DNA of 64,000 nt from Arenicola marina (GCA_964019135.1 OZ025258.1:9939961-10003960), one strand, 5' to 3'; positions 1-13,812 are shown, counted from the first letter of the stretch. Program-made: numbers and translations. The notes: generated by a model from the letters alone, not told the origin.

Positions 1-3000
1 TTTTCCCCTGCATTCATGACAGTCACACAGCATCCGACTCCTCTGGGGTTTGATTTACAATTCCAGTGTTGGGCCTTCCCTGTGGTAACAATGACAAAAC
101 TGGTTTCCTTAGCTACTCTGGTCGCTGCGGCATTCCATTAAACTACCACTTGGCATTCCGTATCACGCCTCGTGTCCCCATCCCCACCTGTCTGCTTCAA
201 CCGCTAGCGCCACCTGTTGTACCGTGACAGTCTCCGTTGACCCTATACGTTAGTCGCGTGACGTGGAACATTCACTGCCATGTCCGGGCTGCGTCCCCGC
301 ATCCGGCGTCCCAAAACAAATTGTTTGACCATCTGAGACCATTCGGGAACGTTCGGGGTAACTCGGGACCGCTGATGAATATCCTAGACAAACCTAGACA
401 AGTGAATATCCTAGACAATCGACATCAGCCCCGGGGACACCAGAAGCAACAGTTCCCACTCCTCAAATATATGCTGGTACAGCTGCTATATCTGGTACAG
501 CTCTTACAACTGCTATGGACGGTACATCTGGTAGATATGTTTTACATACATGTTATTATTTGGGGTGATCCTTCTCATGTGTATTCGCTGTTGAAAACCT
601 CGCACAATAAATATAGCTTATAAAAAATTAAATGTACCAATAAGTGTCCCTGGATTGGTATCTGCTACTATTACATTGGTTGAGCCGCCAAGTACAAATC
701 GTCGATGGCAAATCCCTGTTTTAATAGGGAAACATCCTGAAATGCAAAATATTAATTATAATGGCAAAAATACTCAGACGTAAAATTAATTCTAATTGCA
801 AATATCCTTAGAAATAAACTAATTGCAATGGCAAAGAGCATCAGAAGTAAACCGATTGTATGCTCAGAATCATCAGAATATTATAATGAAAAACATAAAC
901 GCATATTTTCCCGATCGTGATGGGATTGCGTAATTGCGTAACTGTCTTCCTCATAATATTGAGGCGGCATGATACAGAAAAAGACTTCCAAAGACAAACA
1001 CTCGCCGAGACTCTGCTATCGTAATTATAGTCGCCCTCCAATATTCTCATATGTTTTGCTGCATATATATCGGTGATACAAATTGTAACTGGTTTTTCAA
1101 TCTCATCCAATGACCAACTTAGATTATCGGTCAATACATCGTGTTGCTTTACCATGATCTGAGGGTATGACTCTTATCTCGGCCGCAGTGAAACATTATG
1201 GAATATGCACTTACGACATGCAATATATGTTTATGACATCATGAAGCATAAGTCCTGACGTATACGATGTATAGACTGACTGACATGACTCCGGTGGTTC
1301 CATCGCTCAACAATGGCGTTCTTTCTATAGCAGCGGGCCCGCGAAAGGCGAGATAAAAAGTGAGATAATCTGCCAATGCACACCAACGCCTTAACGCGTG
1401 GGGAGAGCTTGACATACCGGCGATAATAGAGTGATTCGCCGGTAGGGAATTATCATGCATTATTAATAACACGAGTTTAATTAAATGAAATTTCATAACG
1501 GTGTAAAAATGTCCGATCAACAGTCTCGCATTACATTCTAATAGCGGGGAGAAATCTCGCGAGACCCGCATGTTGCCGCTGTGCGGATCCCTGATAGAGG
1601 GAGGATCGGGGGAGGTGGGGGTGGGGGGGGTGGCGGGGTGGGGGGGGGGGGTGCAGGTGTCACTGACCGCAATAACAATCTGCTATTGTGTTGTTTCGGG
1701 AGTAATTACCGGTCTTGTTGTCAAGTGTGAACCCAGAGCCCCCAATATATATGAAAGGTCCCTTCGGTTTTATGTCGTAAACGTTGTAAAAGGGAAAATA
1801 TGTGTCGTTTTACTGCTAATCTGGATCTTAATGAAGCGGAAATTACTCGCCTGATATAATAAAGCGTAATTACATCATCAGAAATAAATGTTGTACCGTG
1901 GTAATAAGACGTGAGGCCGCGCAGAAAGGCGACCAGGCGGTCCGCGGTGATTTATGGCAAGGAAGAGGAGGAGGGGAAGGGAAATGGTAGACTCTGGGGG
2001 CGGCGCGGGGAGTGGAGGGAGCGGAGGGAGCAGGGTCTTGTAGAAAGAGGGGGGGGGGACAATGCACTGGGCAATTGAGAGCGGCATAGACGGATAGAAC
2101 AGGGGACAGCTTGCGGGGACCGTTGCCGAACAGAACACATTGAAGATGGAACATAGGGGGAATGTGAAATGTTAGATCTCAACTCGAAAGTTGCAGATAT
2201 ATATTTACGAATTATTTGCAAAAATCTGCAACTCCTTTGTTGGTACATTTACATCAGAGACGTTCAAATCATTTGTAGATACATGCAAATATGTAACGAT
2301 GTCTACAATTTTGTAAGTAAGCAAGGTTTGAGATTATATCAAATATTCATCGATGTCTCAAAAGGATTTGTCGGTCGTGTCTCCCGCACATTTTTTGTGG
2401 ATTAATAAACCACGGAATGCATCGTTAAATCAAGGTAATAAGCAATATATGTATATGAAGCTATCAAGTTGTGTACAAACTACCGACGGTATGACCTGGA
2501 ACCAGACAGGGATGTAAGCTTAGTATTGTAAGTATTGTGACTCATCGGCAATGAACGCGAATATAGATCAAACAAAGAGTACTTTTTATGTCCAAGATGG
2601 CGTCTGGTGTAGTGGTATCCCCGCTCCCGCTGACTTGTACTCAGCCGCTTCGTCGATCAAACGGCTATTCGATGTATATATCACTGTACACCTCACTTAC
2701 ATATCCTGTAAATATTACATGAACATTGTGAAGCAGAGAACAATAGCAGACAGCTGATACAATCATCGTGATTGCAAGTAATCGGTTCTATAAGCCAAAA
2801 CCCAACGTTGATGTAATGATAATTTAGTTCGACATTCGTGGTGTTTTCGGTATGCGCATTAATGCAATATCCTCGAGGATTAATCGGCCGTCTTCAATGC
2901 TTTGGTGAACATTGGTTTTACCAAAGCTCACCAAAGAATTACGTGGTAACAGATGCCATAGAAGACGTAACATATGGCCCCGCCACCCCTCCCCCTCTCA

Positions 3001-4881
3001 ACTTGGTGGGGGATCAGTGGCCCCCGTGTGGTCTCGCCGCTTCCGCCGACTCCAGTCGACTACTATAATTCATTGGTGCGTTTTAATATGAAAGATGAAC
3101 CGATTACTCAGCATTATGCCGGCTTCACACGGCACGATCATTCCTTCAACAGTCGTAACAACGGCCAAAGCATCGGTTGGCCCACAGTTCACACGGTCAA
3201 ACCGCGCATCAACCGACTCAACAATAATCACTACCGCCACCTAGCGAAGATACTATTAGAGCATCGTGCGTCATACAAGCCACACATACATTCATATCTG
3301 TCATAATGCAAACAATATATCAAAATGATCATTTCAACGCTGAATGGGATACACGGTGGCGTTATGACGAGGAACGGCGACTATGAAATAGATATTGCCG
3401 AAATGTGCTTTCGGCGTAGATATGAGAGGAAAATTATAAACAACATGCAGATAACTGGGTTAACGACACAAACACAAAGCTATAGGGCTTGATCGACCCA
3501 TACATAAACTATGTTGCGTGGTAACCGACCCAAACATATACCTGATTACCCGGTCACCGACCCAATCCACCCCCCCCCCCCCATCAACTGAGGGATAGGC
3601 CGCACGCGAGAGCCGCATTCCCCACCATTAATCATCTTCCTTGCGCCCTTCATCGTCATCCCCATAGAAGGAAAATATACTCGTCAAGGTCCTTTTGGGA
3701 TTTAACTCTTATCTCCTTGACATGTGTTGTATTATGGTAACGTATTCGTCGTATCAACACCGGTTTACCTAAAAAAGAGCAAAGACACTGGGTGTGATTT
3801 TATCTGTTTATTCCGTATCCATTTTATTTCGTAACAAAATAGTATTCTGCCTAAGAAAAGGCCTGTCAAATATATAGCGTTTCCTTTCAATAATTACTCA
3901 AATAATTTCTTCTTTCTGTATGGCAGTAACAACAAACCAGGCGGGGTGCGAGGGGCGGGGGGTGCTTTAAGGGCACGTCCAGGCTACAACCACGCAGGGA
4001 TAGCTTTGTATATAATATTGAACGCAAGAATAATATCATACAAAAAACACTGTTTTTAATTATACCCCAAACAACAGTTTACGTGATCCGAAACAATGAG
4101 ATCATTGTGAGAATACTTTGGGGTTCATTTTCTCTATATGAAGTATTTTGCCAATGACTGAAAGACGCTTAGCCATAATCATGTCAACCGTGCCGTTAAA
4201 TGTGCTCAAACGTCACTTATTCACCAATATAATCACTTACAAAGGATATATCCTGGATATGTCTGGCTGTTATTGGCTATTAACAAATCTTAAATTTCAG
4301 AACGGACATTATTGGCAGATATAATCTGATAGCAGTGTTTGCAATTTTAATGGTCAAAACACTTAATATATGAAACATAAGACTCTCCTAAAAATTACAA
4401 AATGCAGTTCTTACACTTGGTACTGTTCGTGTTGAGGACATAAATAATTACATTATAGAAATCGTCCTGGTGTCTAAATATTGTGTGAATAGATTTAACC
4501 GACATCTGATAATAGCAGCCCGCCGCCAACATATGAAAAATGTAACCGAGTAAATACATAAATAAGTAAGCCAACATGTCTGTTGGCCTCTTCGCAGTGG
4601 TCACGTCGACAAACAGAAGAACATCTCAACATTTCATTCCGATAACACACCGATATACTGGCCTCAGGCAGTGCATATCACACCCTGCCTGAGTGTACTA
4701 TATTTGTTAAACTTATTGAGGACGCGTCTGGTGGGACAATGACAATACTTGTGAACACCTGGTGAAGGCGTAAATTAAATATTCAACCGATGTAGAAACA
4801 ATCGTAAATAGCCACCAAGAACATTGAAGATCATACGTGGTATGAGCGTCGTTGGGTATTGGCCACAGCGTCTTGCTGGCC
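1..4881. other. No supported gene
   Basis: AT-rich non-coding DNA. The longest open frames (for example 237-623) show no recognisable domain, no coherent splice sites and no coding-like composition. Homopolymer G and C tracts occur near 1,617-1,650, 2,049-2,058 and 3,571-3,583. I see nothing else that I can support. Confidence 0.5.
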
Positions 4882-5127
4882 CTTGTATCAGGGGTCTGTC
4901 CAATGTTCAGTGTCGATTTTTCAAAATTTTCAGTGTCGAATATCGATGCTTCACGACGTTTCGTGTCGCTTTTTGTCTAAGTTCAGTGGGTTTTTTTTCA
5001 AAAATCTGTGTCGATGTCGCTTTTTCAGATCCACAGTATCAAAATTTGGAGGTCAATGTCGAATGTCAATTTTTCATATAGGCCTGTGTCGCGTGTCGCC
5101 ATTTACCCCTTCCAGACCCCTTGTATC
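4882..5127. mobile_element. MITE with GTGTCG-rich body, hAT-like
   Basis: The element is about 230 bp and is flanked by an exact 8-bp direct repeat CTTGTATC (4,882-4,889 and 5,120-5,127). Its ends are short inverted repeats: AGGGGTCTG at the left and CAGACCC at the right. The body is full of GTGTCG/CAGTGTCGA words. Diverged relatives lie at 12,385-12,490, 37,686-37,902 and 42,028-42,231. An 8-bp target duplication fits the hAT superfamily. There is no coding capacity, so it would be non-autonomous. The family assignment is inference. Confidence 0.6.
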
Positions 5128-6190
5128 GGGGGAGGGGGGCGTCCCCTCAGCTGACACCGCTTCTGCTTTACATACAGCATGACCTTAATGTTATACACCT
5201 TTAGCCACGTGTCAACACACAGTAGAGCCCTGTGACCAATCCTCCCCACCTGTGCTAGGGTCACTGTCAATACATATCGACTGTTTCGCACCTGATAAAT
5301 AACCTAAATAACATCAAAATTATTCACAGCAGAAAACTTAATTCACTTCTTGAATTGTCATATTATGGCGCGTGCTACATCTTGTATTATATACATAACC
5401 AACAAAATGTAGAAGATACATCAGGGGTACTTGTCTAAATGGCCATTTTGGCCTTTCAATAAAATCTTAACGGGAGGTAGAAGTTTGACTGATGAGATGA
5501 ACGTGAATGCGATCAATGGTATCACATTAATCAAGTTGATATAGATATGCATCATATATCATCCGGTGACCGTTTCCGACTAAAAAATTAAATATCACAG
5601 TAATTCTTCCCAATATTTAAATAACTACCACACACAATAGTCACCCAATCGGACTAATTACCTACTAATTAAATCCCCACCGTTACAGGTTTACATCCCG
5701 TAAGTGCTAACTTATACGCACCCAGCATGGACGTTTTGACACACACATAAATCTCAAATAGATATGGCTACATGGCACGCGTGAAATGACAACTACTGCA
5801 CAATGCAATAATTATCTCAGTTAATACACATAAAATATTTACAGTAACTAGATAATTCGCTTCCAGAAAAACTAAAACAGACGAGCATTCATCAGAGCAT
5901 GTTTAGAATTGGAACTATTATAAAAGGCTTGGAAACAGGGCAGTTAGAAACCACAAAGGGAAAGCGATGCTGCATTTTGCTCCAAATAATAACACCAACC
6001 AAAGTATTATAAATCAATGTTAAAATAACACATTAAAATCGGCTAAGAATCAATGTTAAAATAACACATTAAAATTCCATGTTCAGATTTCCAAAACCAT
6101 ATATTGAGATGATAAACTGACTTACATTACTTGACAAACTATGTTAAAATTAATGTATAAATGTTCGATTGGTTAGTTAATCCTAATCTA
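5128..6190. other. No supported gene
   Basis: AT-rich intergenic DNA. A 28-bp word occurs twice with a 36-bp period at 6,012-6,075. Nothing else is supportable. Confidence 0.5.
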
Positions 6191-6290
6191 AACTCACACA
6201 AGGGTCAGTCTCTCTGTGACACTTAACTCACACAAGGGTCAGTCTCTCTGTGACTCTTAACTCACACAAGGGTCAGTCTCTCTGTGATGC
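6191..6290. repeat. 34-bp tandem repeat, three copies
   Basis: Three near-identical units start at 6,191, 6,225 and 6,259. Each contains AACTCACACAAGGGTCAG followed by TCTCTCTGTGA. They differ at one or two bases. Confidence 0.9.
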
Positions 6291-7122
6291 CATAGGGCTG
6301 CCTGGGCGTACGCCAGTATCGCCTCGATACATAGAATAGCAATTCAATAAAATGTCCGAAAAGACAACAAAGCGCACCAAGTCACGTGACTACCACGTAT
6401 CACGTGATCCTATCGTGGGATGACTAGACTCATCAATGCCAATGTATGGCAAGGGAATCAAAAATATATCTTTCCTACGCTTCAATCCCTGGGTCACAAC
6501 GTGTGCCCCACAGAATGGTCCGTCACTTTATTATTATGTGAAGACCTTTGGCATTCAATTCCTTCCTGATGAACGACCAGATATATCACATGACATCTGT
6601 GTATCTTCATTAATAATTATTAAGAGAGGTGAACATTCACATGTTGTGTACGTTGTTGCAAACCTCTATAAAGAAATAAAGCGTATGCAAAAAAATGAAT
6701 AAGGCAAAAAAACACTGATAAATACTTAGATCAAAATAATAGAGGAAAAGGAAACAAACGCTAAATAGTAGACAAGTCTCGTCTTAAAGACTTTGAGACA
6801 CAACGAGTCAAACACGATGCTGAATGGCATCTTTACGCAGTCCCATCAATGGTATTACACAATACGCAGGTATGAAATCAATCTCAGCATAGTGTTCAGA
6901 ACCCTGATGCAAGTGAGAAAAAGTCACGCGGTAGGTCAAAAATGTGTTGGTTTTGCGGTTGGGGGATTGGGTGGGTGGTGAGTTGGCTAATGGCGCCGAA
7001 TCATGAAGGTCATCTTCAGGGTGTGGTAAAACTTCCATGTTTCCATGCCCTGCCCGCCCTCTTCACAACCCCCACTACCCTGATCCACCTCTTCACAACC
7101 CCTACCATCTTGATCCACCTCT
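6291..7122. other. 3' flank of the LRR gene, no other gene seen
   Basis: This lies downstream of the minus-strand LRR gene. A minus-strand AATAAA lies near 6,530, but it is about 590 bases from the stop codon. The short open frames here show no coding character. Confidence 0.4.
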
Positions 7123-10100
7123 TCACTCCAGCTCGAGGTCTTCCCGCTTTCTCATGGCCAGGTAGCGGTAGCTCACCTTCAACGTGTGGTAGCGATTCCA
7201 CTCCCGTTCAACCTCATTCTGACCGGGGAAGGCGTACGGCTCCGGAAACAAGAGGGCCTTCTGGAGCGTCGGGATTTGGGAACAGACGTGGAGCAGCTCG
7301 AGTGAGTCGGCCTCCATGAGCGGGGTGTACCCCTGGAGACAGAGGGTGCGCAGGCAGCTGCATTCCTTGCACCCGCGCGCCAGCAGCACCAGCGCGTGTT
7401 GGCTGAGGGCGCAGTGGGCGAAGGCCAAACACGTGACCACTGGCATCCGCTCCAGGAGCCGCGACACCACGTCGCTGAGCAGCTCCAGATTGTTACAGCT
7501 CAGGTGGAGCTCCCTCAGTTTGGCCACGCCCTTCCAGTTGGCCAGGAAGAGGATGTCCGGCCCCTGCAGGCGGCAGTCCTTCAGGTTGATGTAGTTGACC
7601 CGCTGCGTGAGGCCGTCCAGCACGTCCTGCAGACCGTTGCGCAGGTTGCAGTACTCCAGATTGAGGCGCTGCAGAAAGCGGAGGCGCCGGAGTACACCGT
7701 TCAGCTTGGGCGCCATCTGGGCGTCCACCGTCAGATCCAGGGAGTTGGGGAGGCTCAGGCCGAACAGGTTGCGCAGGTTGGCGATGGCCAGCAGCAGGGA
7801 GTTAAAGCGGATCTGGTCGTAGGGAAGCAGGGGGTCCTCGACCTCGAAATGCGTGATTCTCTGGAAGTATATCAAAAAATAATTAAAACGGTTGATTGGT
7901 TGTATATTCAGGACGCTTTAACCACTTGTGGTCCTATCGCGTCAATGAGAGAAGGAAGGGAGAGTGGAGCCATATCCCCGGGGGTAACCTCCTACTCTTT
8001 GCAAAGAAGGACATGGGATCTTTATCCTGCGACCTCACAGACATGGCAATAACTGGCCATCGATCCACGTGCCGTTAGGCTCTTACGTGGCAAGAGCGCT
8101 CAATGCGAGCGCTCTAACCCACTGAGCTATCAGGCCGGCCCTGAATTAAAATAGAATCGCCGAATATATCATGTGGTCCCATATGAAGTTATTCTAATCT
8201 GACCTAATTACTTTATAATTATTTTCATGATGGCGGATACATGATGATGGATATCATATTCTACCCATATAGTTATTGCATAAAGTAAGGGAACAGTAAG
8301 TGAAGGCGATATGAGTAAATAAAATGTCAATAGACATTTAATAAAGATCAGTTCATGAAATTTAGACCGACGTAATCAGTTGTTTATCTTAAACTGATGC
8401 ATGATTTAAAGCCGTATGATATATTACGCGCCTTAAATACGTCTCACCTGACCATTAAATAATTCGACCACATGGAATAACAGTAAAAACAATATTTAGT
8501 TCGTGACGGTAAACGAATCAATGGCTACCACAGTTGACGCCTGCCATGCCATCGCTGAGGGTCGAATCCAGATATGCTGGAAAAGGTGGTGGGGCGGTCT
8601 CGCGTAATGGCCTAGCTTTTTGGTTTTCATATGTTAAATGGTATAAATGTCGGCCTTAAAAGGGGGGCCGGGGCCGGGTCGCCCCCCCCCTGGCTCCGCC
8701 CCTAGCTGACTAGGAAGGCTGATGGATGTATATCTAACGTTATAACCCCCACGCGGCCAGGTTATTAGACTCACATGGATGTCTAGGACGGACCCCAGCA
8801 GCGTAGGATCGAGAGACGCCTCTCTCATGGGCTTCATCCAGAGGCGACTGCAGGAGAACCGGAAGGGCGTCTTGTGCTGCAGCGCGAGGCCCAGCGGTAT
8901 CTCGTCGTCATGGAGCTTCAGATCCATGAAGATGGTCACCGTGTCTGGAGCGGGGTAAGTAATCTGGAGGCCGTTAATGCCATGCAATCTATATGTTGGA
9001 CTGTTGCCCATTATTTAATCGACAATCGTCGCCATAGTGACATTGTTAAAGAGTGATCATCTAGCACGCAGCAGCGAATAGTATACTAGTTGCCATCAAT
9101 CATGACCGCTCCCCTCCAAGGATGCTAAACTGGTCATCGGGCGGGAAGGTCAACTACACAGCCTGTATAGTCTATTAGACTGCCTGTATTCTAGGCAGGT
9201 AGTCTAAGTTTGACCTTGATGAACACACTTTGATATGGACACAAATGATATGCAAATATTACCCAAAATTGTAATTGTTTCCTCACGGTTCAAGTTGTTA
9301 TTGTAATTGGTTATTATTATGCAAAAACAACTCATCTATATATTCCATTACAACACTTTACACTCGAACACATTATGTGGCAGAAGTAGTGGCTCCATTT
9401 GATTAAAAAGTGCATTATTAAATGTTTGCACATTGGACGACATATATCATTATGACTATAATAACAACCCTAGAAGTCATGGTAACCGTTACTCTTACCA
9501 ATCTTGTTGCCATGGTAATAATCACTGTCGACATTGGAGTATACGACTGAGATCGTGTCCAAGAAGCTCTGCACTTTCCCCTTGTCAACGTCTGCAAATA
9601 AATAATGTAGCCACCATGAAGGTAACACATTTTGAAACTTTTGTACGTGTACTTGGTCAATTTGTAAATTAGTAGCGAAACCTAGAAATGAAAAGTATAG
9701 CAATATACATTTCTTCATAGCATATGAAATTACTTCCTAATATGTGTGTTGTAATATTTATCATCTCGGCCTTCATACCATTTTTGTCATAGTGCTACCA
9801 CGAACGAATATGCTGAAAAAACAGTATGTCGAATTAGCTTATATATGATAAATATGTATTGATATATGGCATATTACTCAATGTAGGTGTCACCGATACA
9901 GCAGACACTGTATAGACAATGTCTAGACACTGTCTAGACAATCTGGCAAGCGGTAGATGCGTGGGAGACCTTATAACAGATGTGATTCCTGAGGAGAGCT
10001 TATAACATATGTGATTTCTGAGGAGACCCACCGATGACTTCGGAGACGATGTCGGCGATTTTGTCGATGCTTCTGTCCTCTGGTTTCATCCACAGAATCG

Positions 10101-12960
10101 GGAGGCGACTTAACTCCCGACACAGTTTGCGATCTGAGAAGACACACATGTCATAACGTAAAGTATATATCACTCTCTGCCTTCGACTCACTCCGCTAGG
10201 GCTCCATTATATCTCTGTTGTCGCCTAGGGCCTCAATGCATTTTCACACTCGCTCGCCAGGGCGGGGCTGCGCAAATCGATCGTCGATGCGTCGCGCATT
10301 TCTAGAAATTAGTGCTGGGACCCAGCCTAAGCCTAATAACACATGAAATCATGTGATGAAAAGAAAGAGTTCTGTCACAATTATAACTTTTTCGACAGGG
10401 TACAAGATGTTTTTTGCTGTATTAAATACACAAAGGTCGTTATTTTTATGTTTTATTCTTGAAAATTATAATGTTGCACGAAATTACAGCTGATTTGACC
10501 GTTTTTCAAGAATCTTGAAATTTACCCCCGGCCGACAGCAGCGGTAAAAGCGGGCTTGCGTAGCGCCACCGTGTGGGGAGCTTGAGTATATATATGAACA
10601 TACGTAGCAAATCACTAAGCGATACCGAATACAATACCACGAGAAAGTAGCAGGGAAAGAAAATGGCACGAACTCAAGATGTCACGTGACACACAACCCA
10701 GTGCTGTGTGTCGCAACGGCAAATAGTGCCTCGAGAAAAATCTCTTTTGTGTGACGTAGGAAGGCGGTCTAGGCCGGGCTGTTTGGATCCTTAGAGGTAT
10801 ATGTGCCCAAACAGTGGCGGATCTAGGGGGGGGAGTTACCTTGTGAACCAGAACATACAACATACATGTTAACATACATCTTAAAGTCCCAAGTCTTCAG
10901 AGAGCACGCCCCCCCCCCCTTGGGAAACTGAACATACACTGTTAAAGCCCCCCTCCCCCCGGTCGCAAGTTTTTTTTCAGAAGAGAGAGATCAACGCCCC
11001 CCTTGGGAACCTGAACATACACTGTGAAAGTCGGTTCTCCGAGCACGACCTCTCTCCCCCCACCTCCCCACCCCCGGTCACAAGTCTTCAGAGCAGCCCC
11101 CCCCCCCCCCCGGGACGCAAGTTTTTCAGAGAGCACACCCCTCGGTCGGAAGTTTTCAGTGAGCAACCGCCTCCCTTGGCAAATTACTAGATCCGCCACT
11201 GCCAAAAACCACCTTCCGGTCGGCTACGCATGTGTGTAATAAATACACTTAGACCCTTAGACACTTAAAAACACTCGCTTAACAAACGGATATTCGCATT
11301 TGAAGCATTGCTTTGGGAGTCAAATAGTTGGGGCCACGCTAAAAAAGCTCATATTCTTCTTCTGTCTACGCACTGCTTCAAAGCTCAGCTATCAATAATG
11401 TGACATCATAGAGCAATTTCCAAATACCGCTGCAATGCAATGCTCCCAGAAGTAAAGATCATCGTGGCACAAAGACTTTTAATTAATGCAAATAAATGTT
11501 GCTCTACCTTACTTCCAAAGGAAATAACATTGAAACGGGAGAATATTAGGTTCGCTGGATATTGTCATGCATTGGCGGAGAGTAATGTTACATACCGTAC
11601 CTTTATCGAATCCTGAAAAGTCGACGAACTTGAGATTCGATTCGGGCTTTAGTTTTAGAAGACCGAGAACGAAGGAATCCACGAAACTGGTTTCAAAGCT
11701 GTTCTGGCTGTACTCAAACGGCTGAGTTAAATAGTCCGATTCCAGACAATCCTCCAACGGAATGACTTCATGAACACGGAGTACTCTCATTGGCCAGCGC
11801 GAAAGTATCCACACGATGGACTGCACTTCTCGAAGCAAAATGGCTTCGGTTAGCATGACGGGATAGGCGTTGCCAGGCAACAGCCGCCATGATGGATTGC
11901 GCTTCAGCAGGTCGGGATCAGACACTAAGCGATGGATAGCGATGTCACGGAGCCGCCTGCAACAAACAATGGACATTGTTGGAATAGACCGATCCAGGCT
12001 CCGACACTAAGCCCCGCCCACGCCTGAGTTCTTTTTCCTTACTCGTGAGTATGAAATTGACAATCATAGCTGATGTTAGGTACAAGTGAGAAGTACTCAT
12101 GTCTGAAAGTGACAGGAAAGTAACATATGCGGCTTTGTTTGTCCGACTTGTTTGCTTGACATAACGTGGAAGACCTTTTTTACGACATGATTGGATAAAA
12201 GCAACAGTGACGTCTGTGAATGATAGACAGCATGGATCGGTCTATTATGAGCAGGTCGTGACGCATAATATTTATATAGTATTCATAGATCTAGATCAGA
12301 AGGTTTGGCTTTCACTTGATCACGCTCGGTATCAGAATAGAATTATTTCACATATCAGCAAATCGAGCTCATTATCATGGTTTATCACAGATTTTTGAAA
12401 AAAAACGACACTGAACGTCGGGAAAATTCGACATTCGACACTGAGAATTTTGAAAAATCGACACTGGACAGTGGACCGTCCCTGCCAGACCCTTCGTTCT
12501 GCACTAAGGTGACCTTTAATACCAATTGAGAAAATCGTTTCGCCTCCAAACGCTTTTCCGTACTGGATCAATAACTTTTTGACATTAATAATAAGTTAGT
12601 TTGACCTACATACCGCATCGGCTCAGTAACCATTTTCCACACTTCACTTTTCAAACTTTAGTTATTATCAATGATCTATTACCAGTGTCTAATGACTACC
12701 ATAGCGTATTGACTACCATAGCGATACCTGCAGGAGATAGGGTGATAGCCTGAACCAGCATGCAAGGGTGGTTACCTTGGCGACACGATGGGATGGCCGT
12801 TAGATGCCCGGATGCAGGTCAGGCTGTCGTTCTTGCCCCTGACCAAGTGGTACAGGAAGTGTTTCTCCGTGATGTACGTAGGGTGGCGGCCATGCTTCGG
12901 GTCGTAATTAAAGTCCTTCCTGTCATACATAACATCCTCCATGGCAGTGGTCAGCGCCAT
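7123..12960 (-). CDS. LRRC14-like: LRRC14/PRAME-type leucine-rich-repeat protein, six coding exons
   Basis: Coding exons in transcript order are 12960-12776, 11956-11601, 10133-10032, 9591-9499, 8944-8775 and 7860-7123, giving 1,644 nt or 547 residues plus TGA. All introns are GT-AG, and reading phase is kept across every junction (phases 2,1,1,1,0), which supports the model. The start sits in GCCGCCATGG, a full Kozak match. Residues 1-180 form a helical N-terminal region. Residues 303-547 (last exon) hold several leucine-rich repeats, for example LQRLNLEYCNLRNGL and LRELHLSCNNLELL. Length and layout match the LRRC14/PRAME family (human LRRC14 about 490 residues). Vertebrate LRRC14 is reported to dampen NF-kB signalling through the IKK complex, and PRAME is a cullin-2 substrate receptor. 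Which role applies here is unknown. A SINE sits in intron 5, a hAT-like MITE in intron 2 and a MITE relic in intron 1. Family placement is fairly sure; orthology to LRRC14 rather than LRRC14B is not settled. Confidence 0.85.
7881..8151 (-). mobile_element. tRNA-derived SINE, copy 1
   Basis: The element body is 7,889-8,143, with target duplications AATTAAAA at 7,881-7,888 and 8,144-8,151. The tRNA-like head is at the right end (minus orientation), and the tail contains the GGTTGGTTG-type word shared by all copies. It lies in intron 5 of the LRR gene, and its left edge is only about 26 bases from the exon 6 acceptor. Confidence 0.85.
10812..11201. mobile_element. hAT-like MITE with CAGTGGCGGATCTAG termini
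   Basis: The terminal inverted repeats CAGTGGCGGATCTAG and CTAGATCCGCCACTG match perfectly over 15 bases. The interior has no coding capacity and repeats an AACATACACTGT word beside C-rich tracts. It lies in intron 2 of the LRR gene. A related element with CAGGGG-type ends is at 23,928-24,145. I could not find an exact target duplication. Confidence 0.7.
12385..12490. mobile_element. Relic of the GTGTCG-type MITE
   Basis: This carries CGACACTGA and ATTTTGAAAAATCGACAC words in inverse orientation to the 4,890 element, and ends in a CCAGACCC remnant. It lies in intron 1 of the LRR gene. No target duplication is visible. Confidence 0.5.
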
Positions 12961-13707
12961 GGCGGCTAATCTGATCACTAATCACTAAACTAATCACCGA
13001 AATATGGCGACGAGGGCGATAACCACTTTTGTTGGTCCCTGTATTTCTTTCCTTCCCTCTGTAAGAGTCACTTCTTACGGTACGGGGACGGTCACAAGCG
13101 TATTGATTACGCACGGCAAGAGGATCATGGTGAATGCACTGGTACAGGGGCCTCCTCCCAGTGGCTATCTGGATCCAGAGTCGAGATCCTGGATGTGTTG
13201 ATCCAGAGATCGTCCCGGACGTGCCTTGGCGTTCTGGCTGTGCAATTCCGTGCGCGGTAGCATACCACTGCGTAACTATAGATGTCCTTTGATTAAAGAG
13301 CAACAAGTCGTTTGTTGTATTCAATCTGGAACGGACGAAAATGCATTAAAATTCAGTTATTAATAATACATTGAGCTCTGAAATCATTGGTATTTCAGAT
13401 GTATGCACCCAAATATACTTTGTTTATTAATGTTTGTTGTGTCTGCTTCCTTGCGTCGTGGCGTCAACATGTTGTGCGTTAAGGTTGCATGGGTTGTATG
13501 GTGTTTGTTGTCCTCTGGATTCACGCCTACCTGTTGTATATTCAGGATATATTGGGTTTTATTTCCTGTGGATGGACGCCTACAAGTTTCTCATTCATTT
13601 ATATCGTGTTTGTTTTCCTGTGGATTCACGTCTAGCTATGAATTCAGGTTGTTCCCAGCGTTCTTCACACATCCGTCCATCCAGCAGGGCAGCCCGTGGT
13701 CTCCTGG
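12961..13707. other. Upstream flank of the LRR gene
   Basis: This should hold the 5' untranslated region and promoter of the minus-strand LRR gene. I see no clear TATA box. The plus-strand open frames at 13,004-13,201 and 13,403-13,823 look like chance frames. A minus-strand AATAAA at 13,563-13,558 could serve the possible exon at 13,708-13,812. Confidence 0.4.
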
Positions 13708-13812
13708 CTACGGGGAACGCCAGCCACAGCGGCGCAGTAGGACACCCAGCTCTTTGTCCGGCTGCTCGCTGCGTAGATGCAGCCACTGACGGATGTTCAG
13801 GAGGAGGCTGTG
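13708..13812 (-). CDS. Possible 3'-terminal coding exon of an unidentified gene
   Basis: On the minus strand a long pyrimidine-rich tract ends in CCTACCCTCCAG. It is followed by a phase-0 open stretch of 34 codons and TAG. The predicted peptide begins HSLLLNIRQWLHLRSEQ and uses G/C-ending codons, as the LRR exons do. A minus-strand AATAAA lies about 145 bases downstream. I do not recognise the protein and could not locate upstream exons, which would lie to the right, beyond the satellite. It could be a chance frame. Confidence 0.3.
   Translation of the reverse strand, partial: HSLLLNIRQWLHLRSEQPDKELGVLLRRCGWRSP

Noticed and set aside
237..623. 128-codon open frame near the left edge
   Set aside because: No domain, no Kozak support and no coding-like codon use. 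Expected by chance in this length of DNA.
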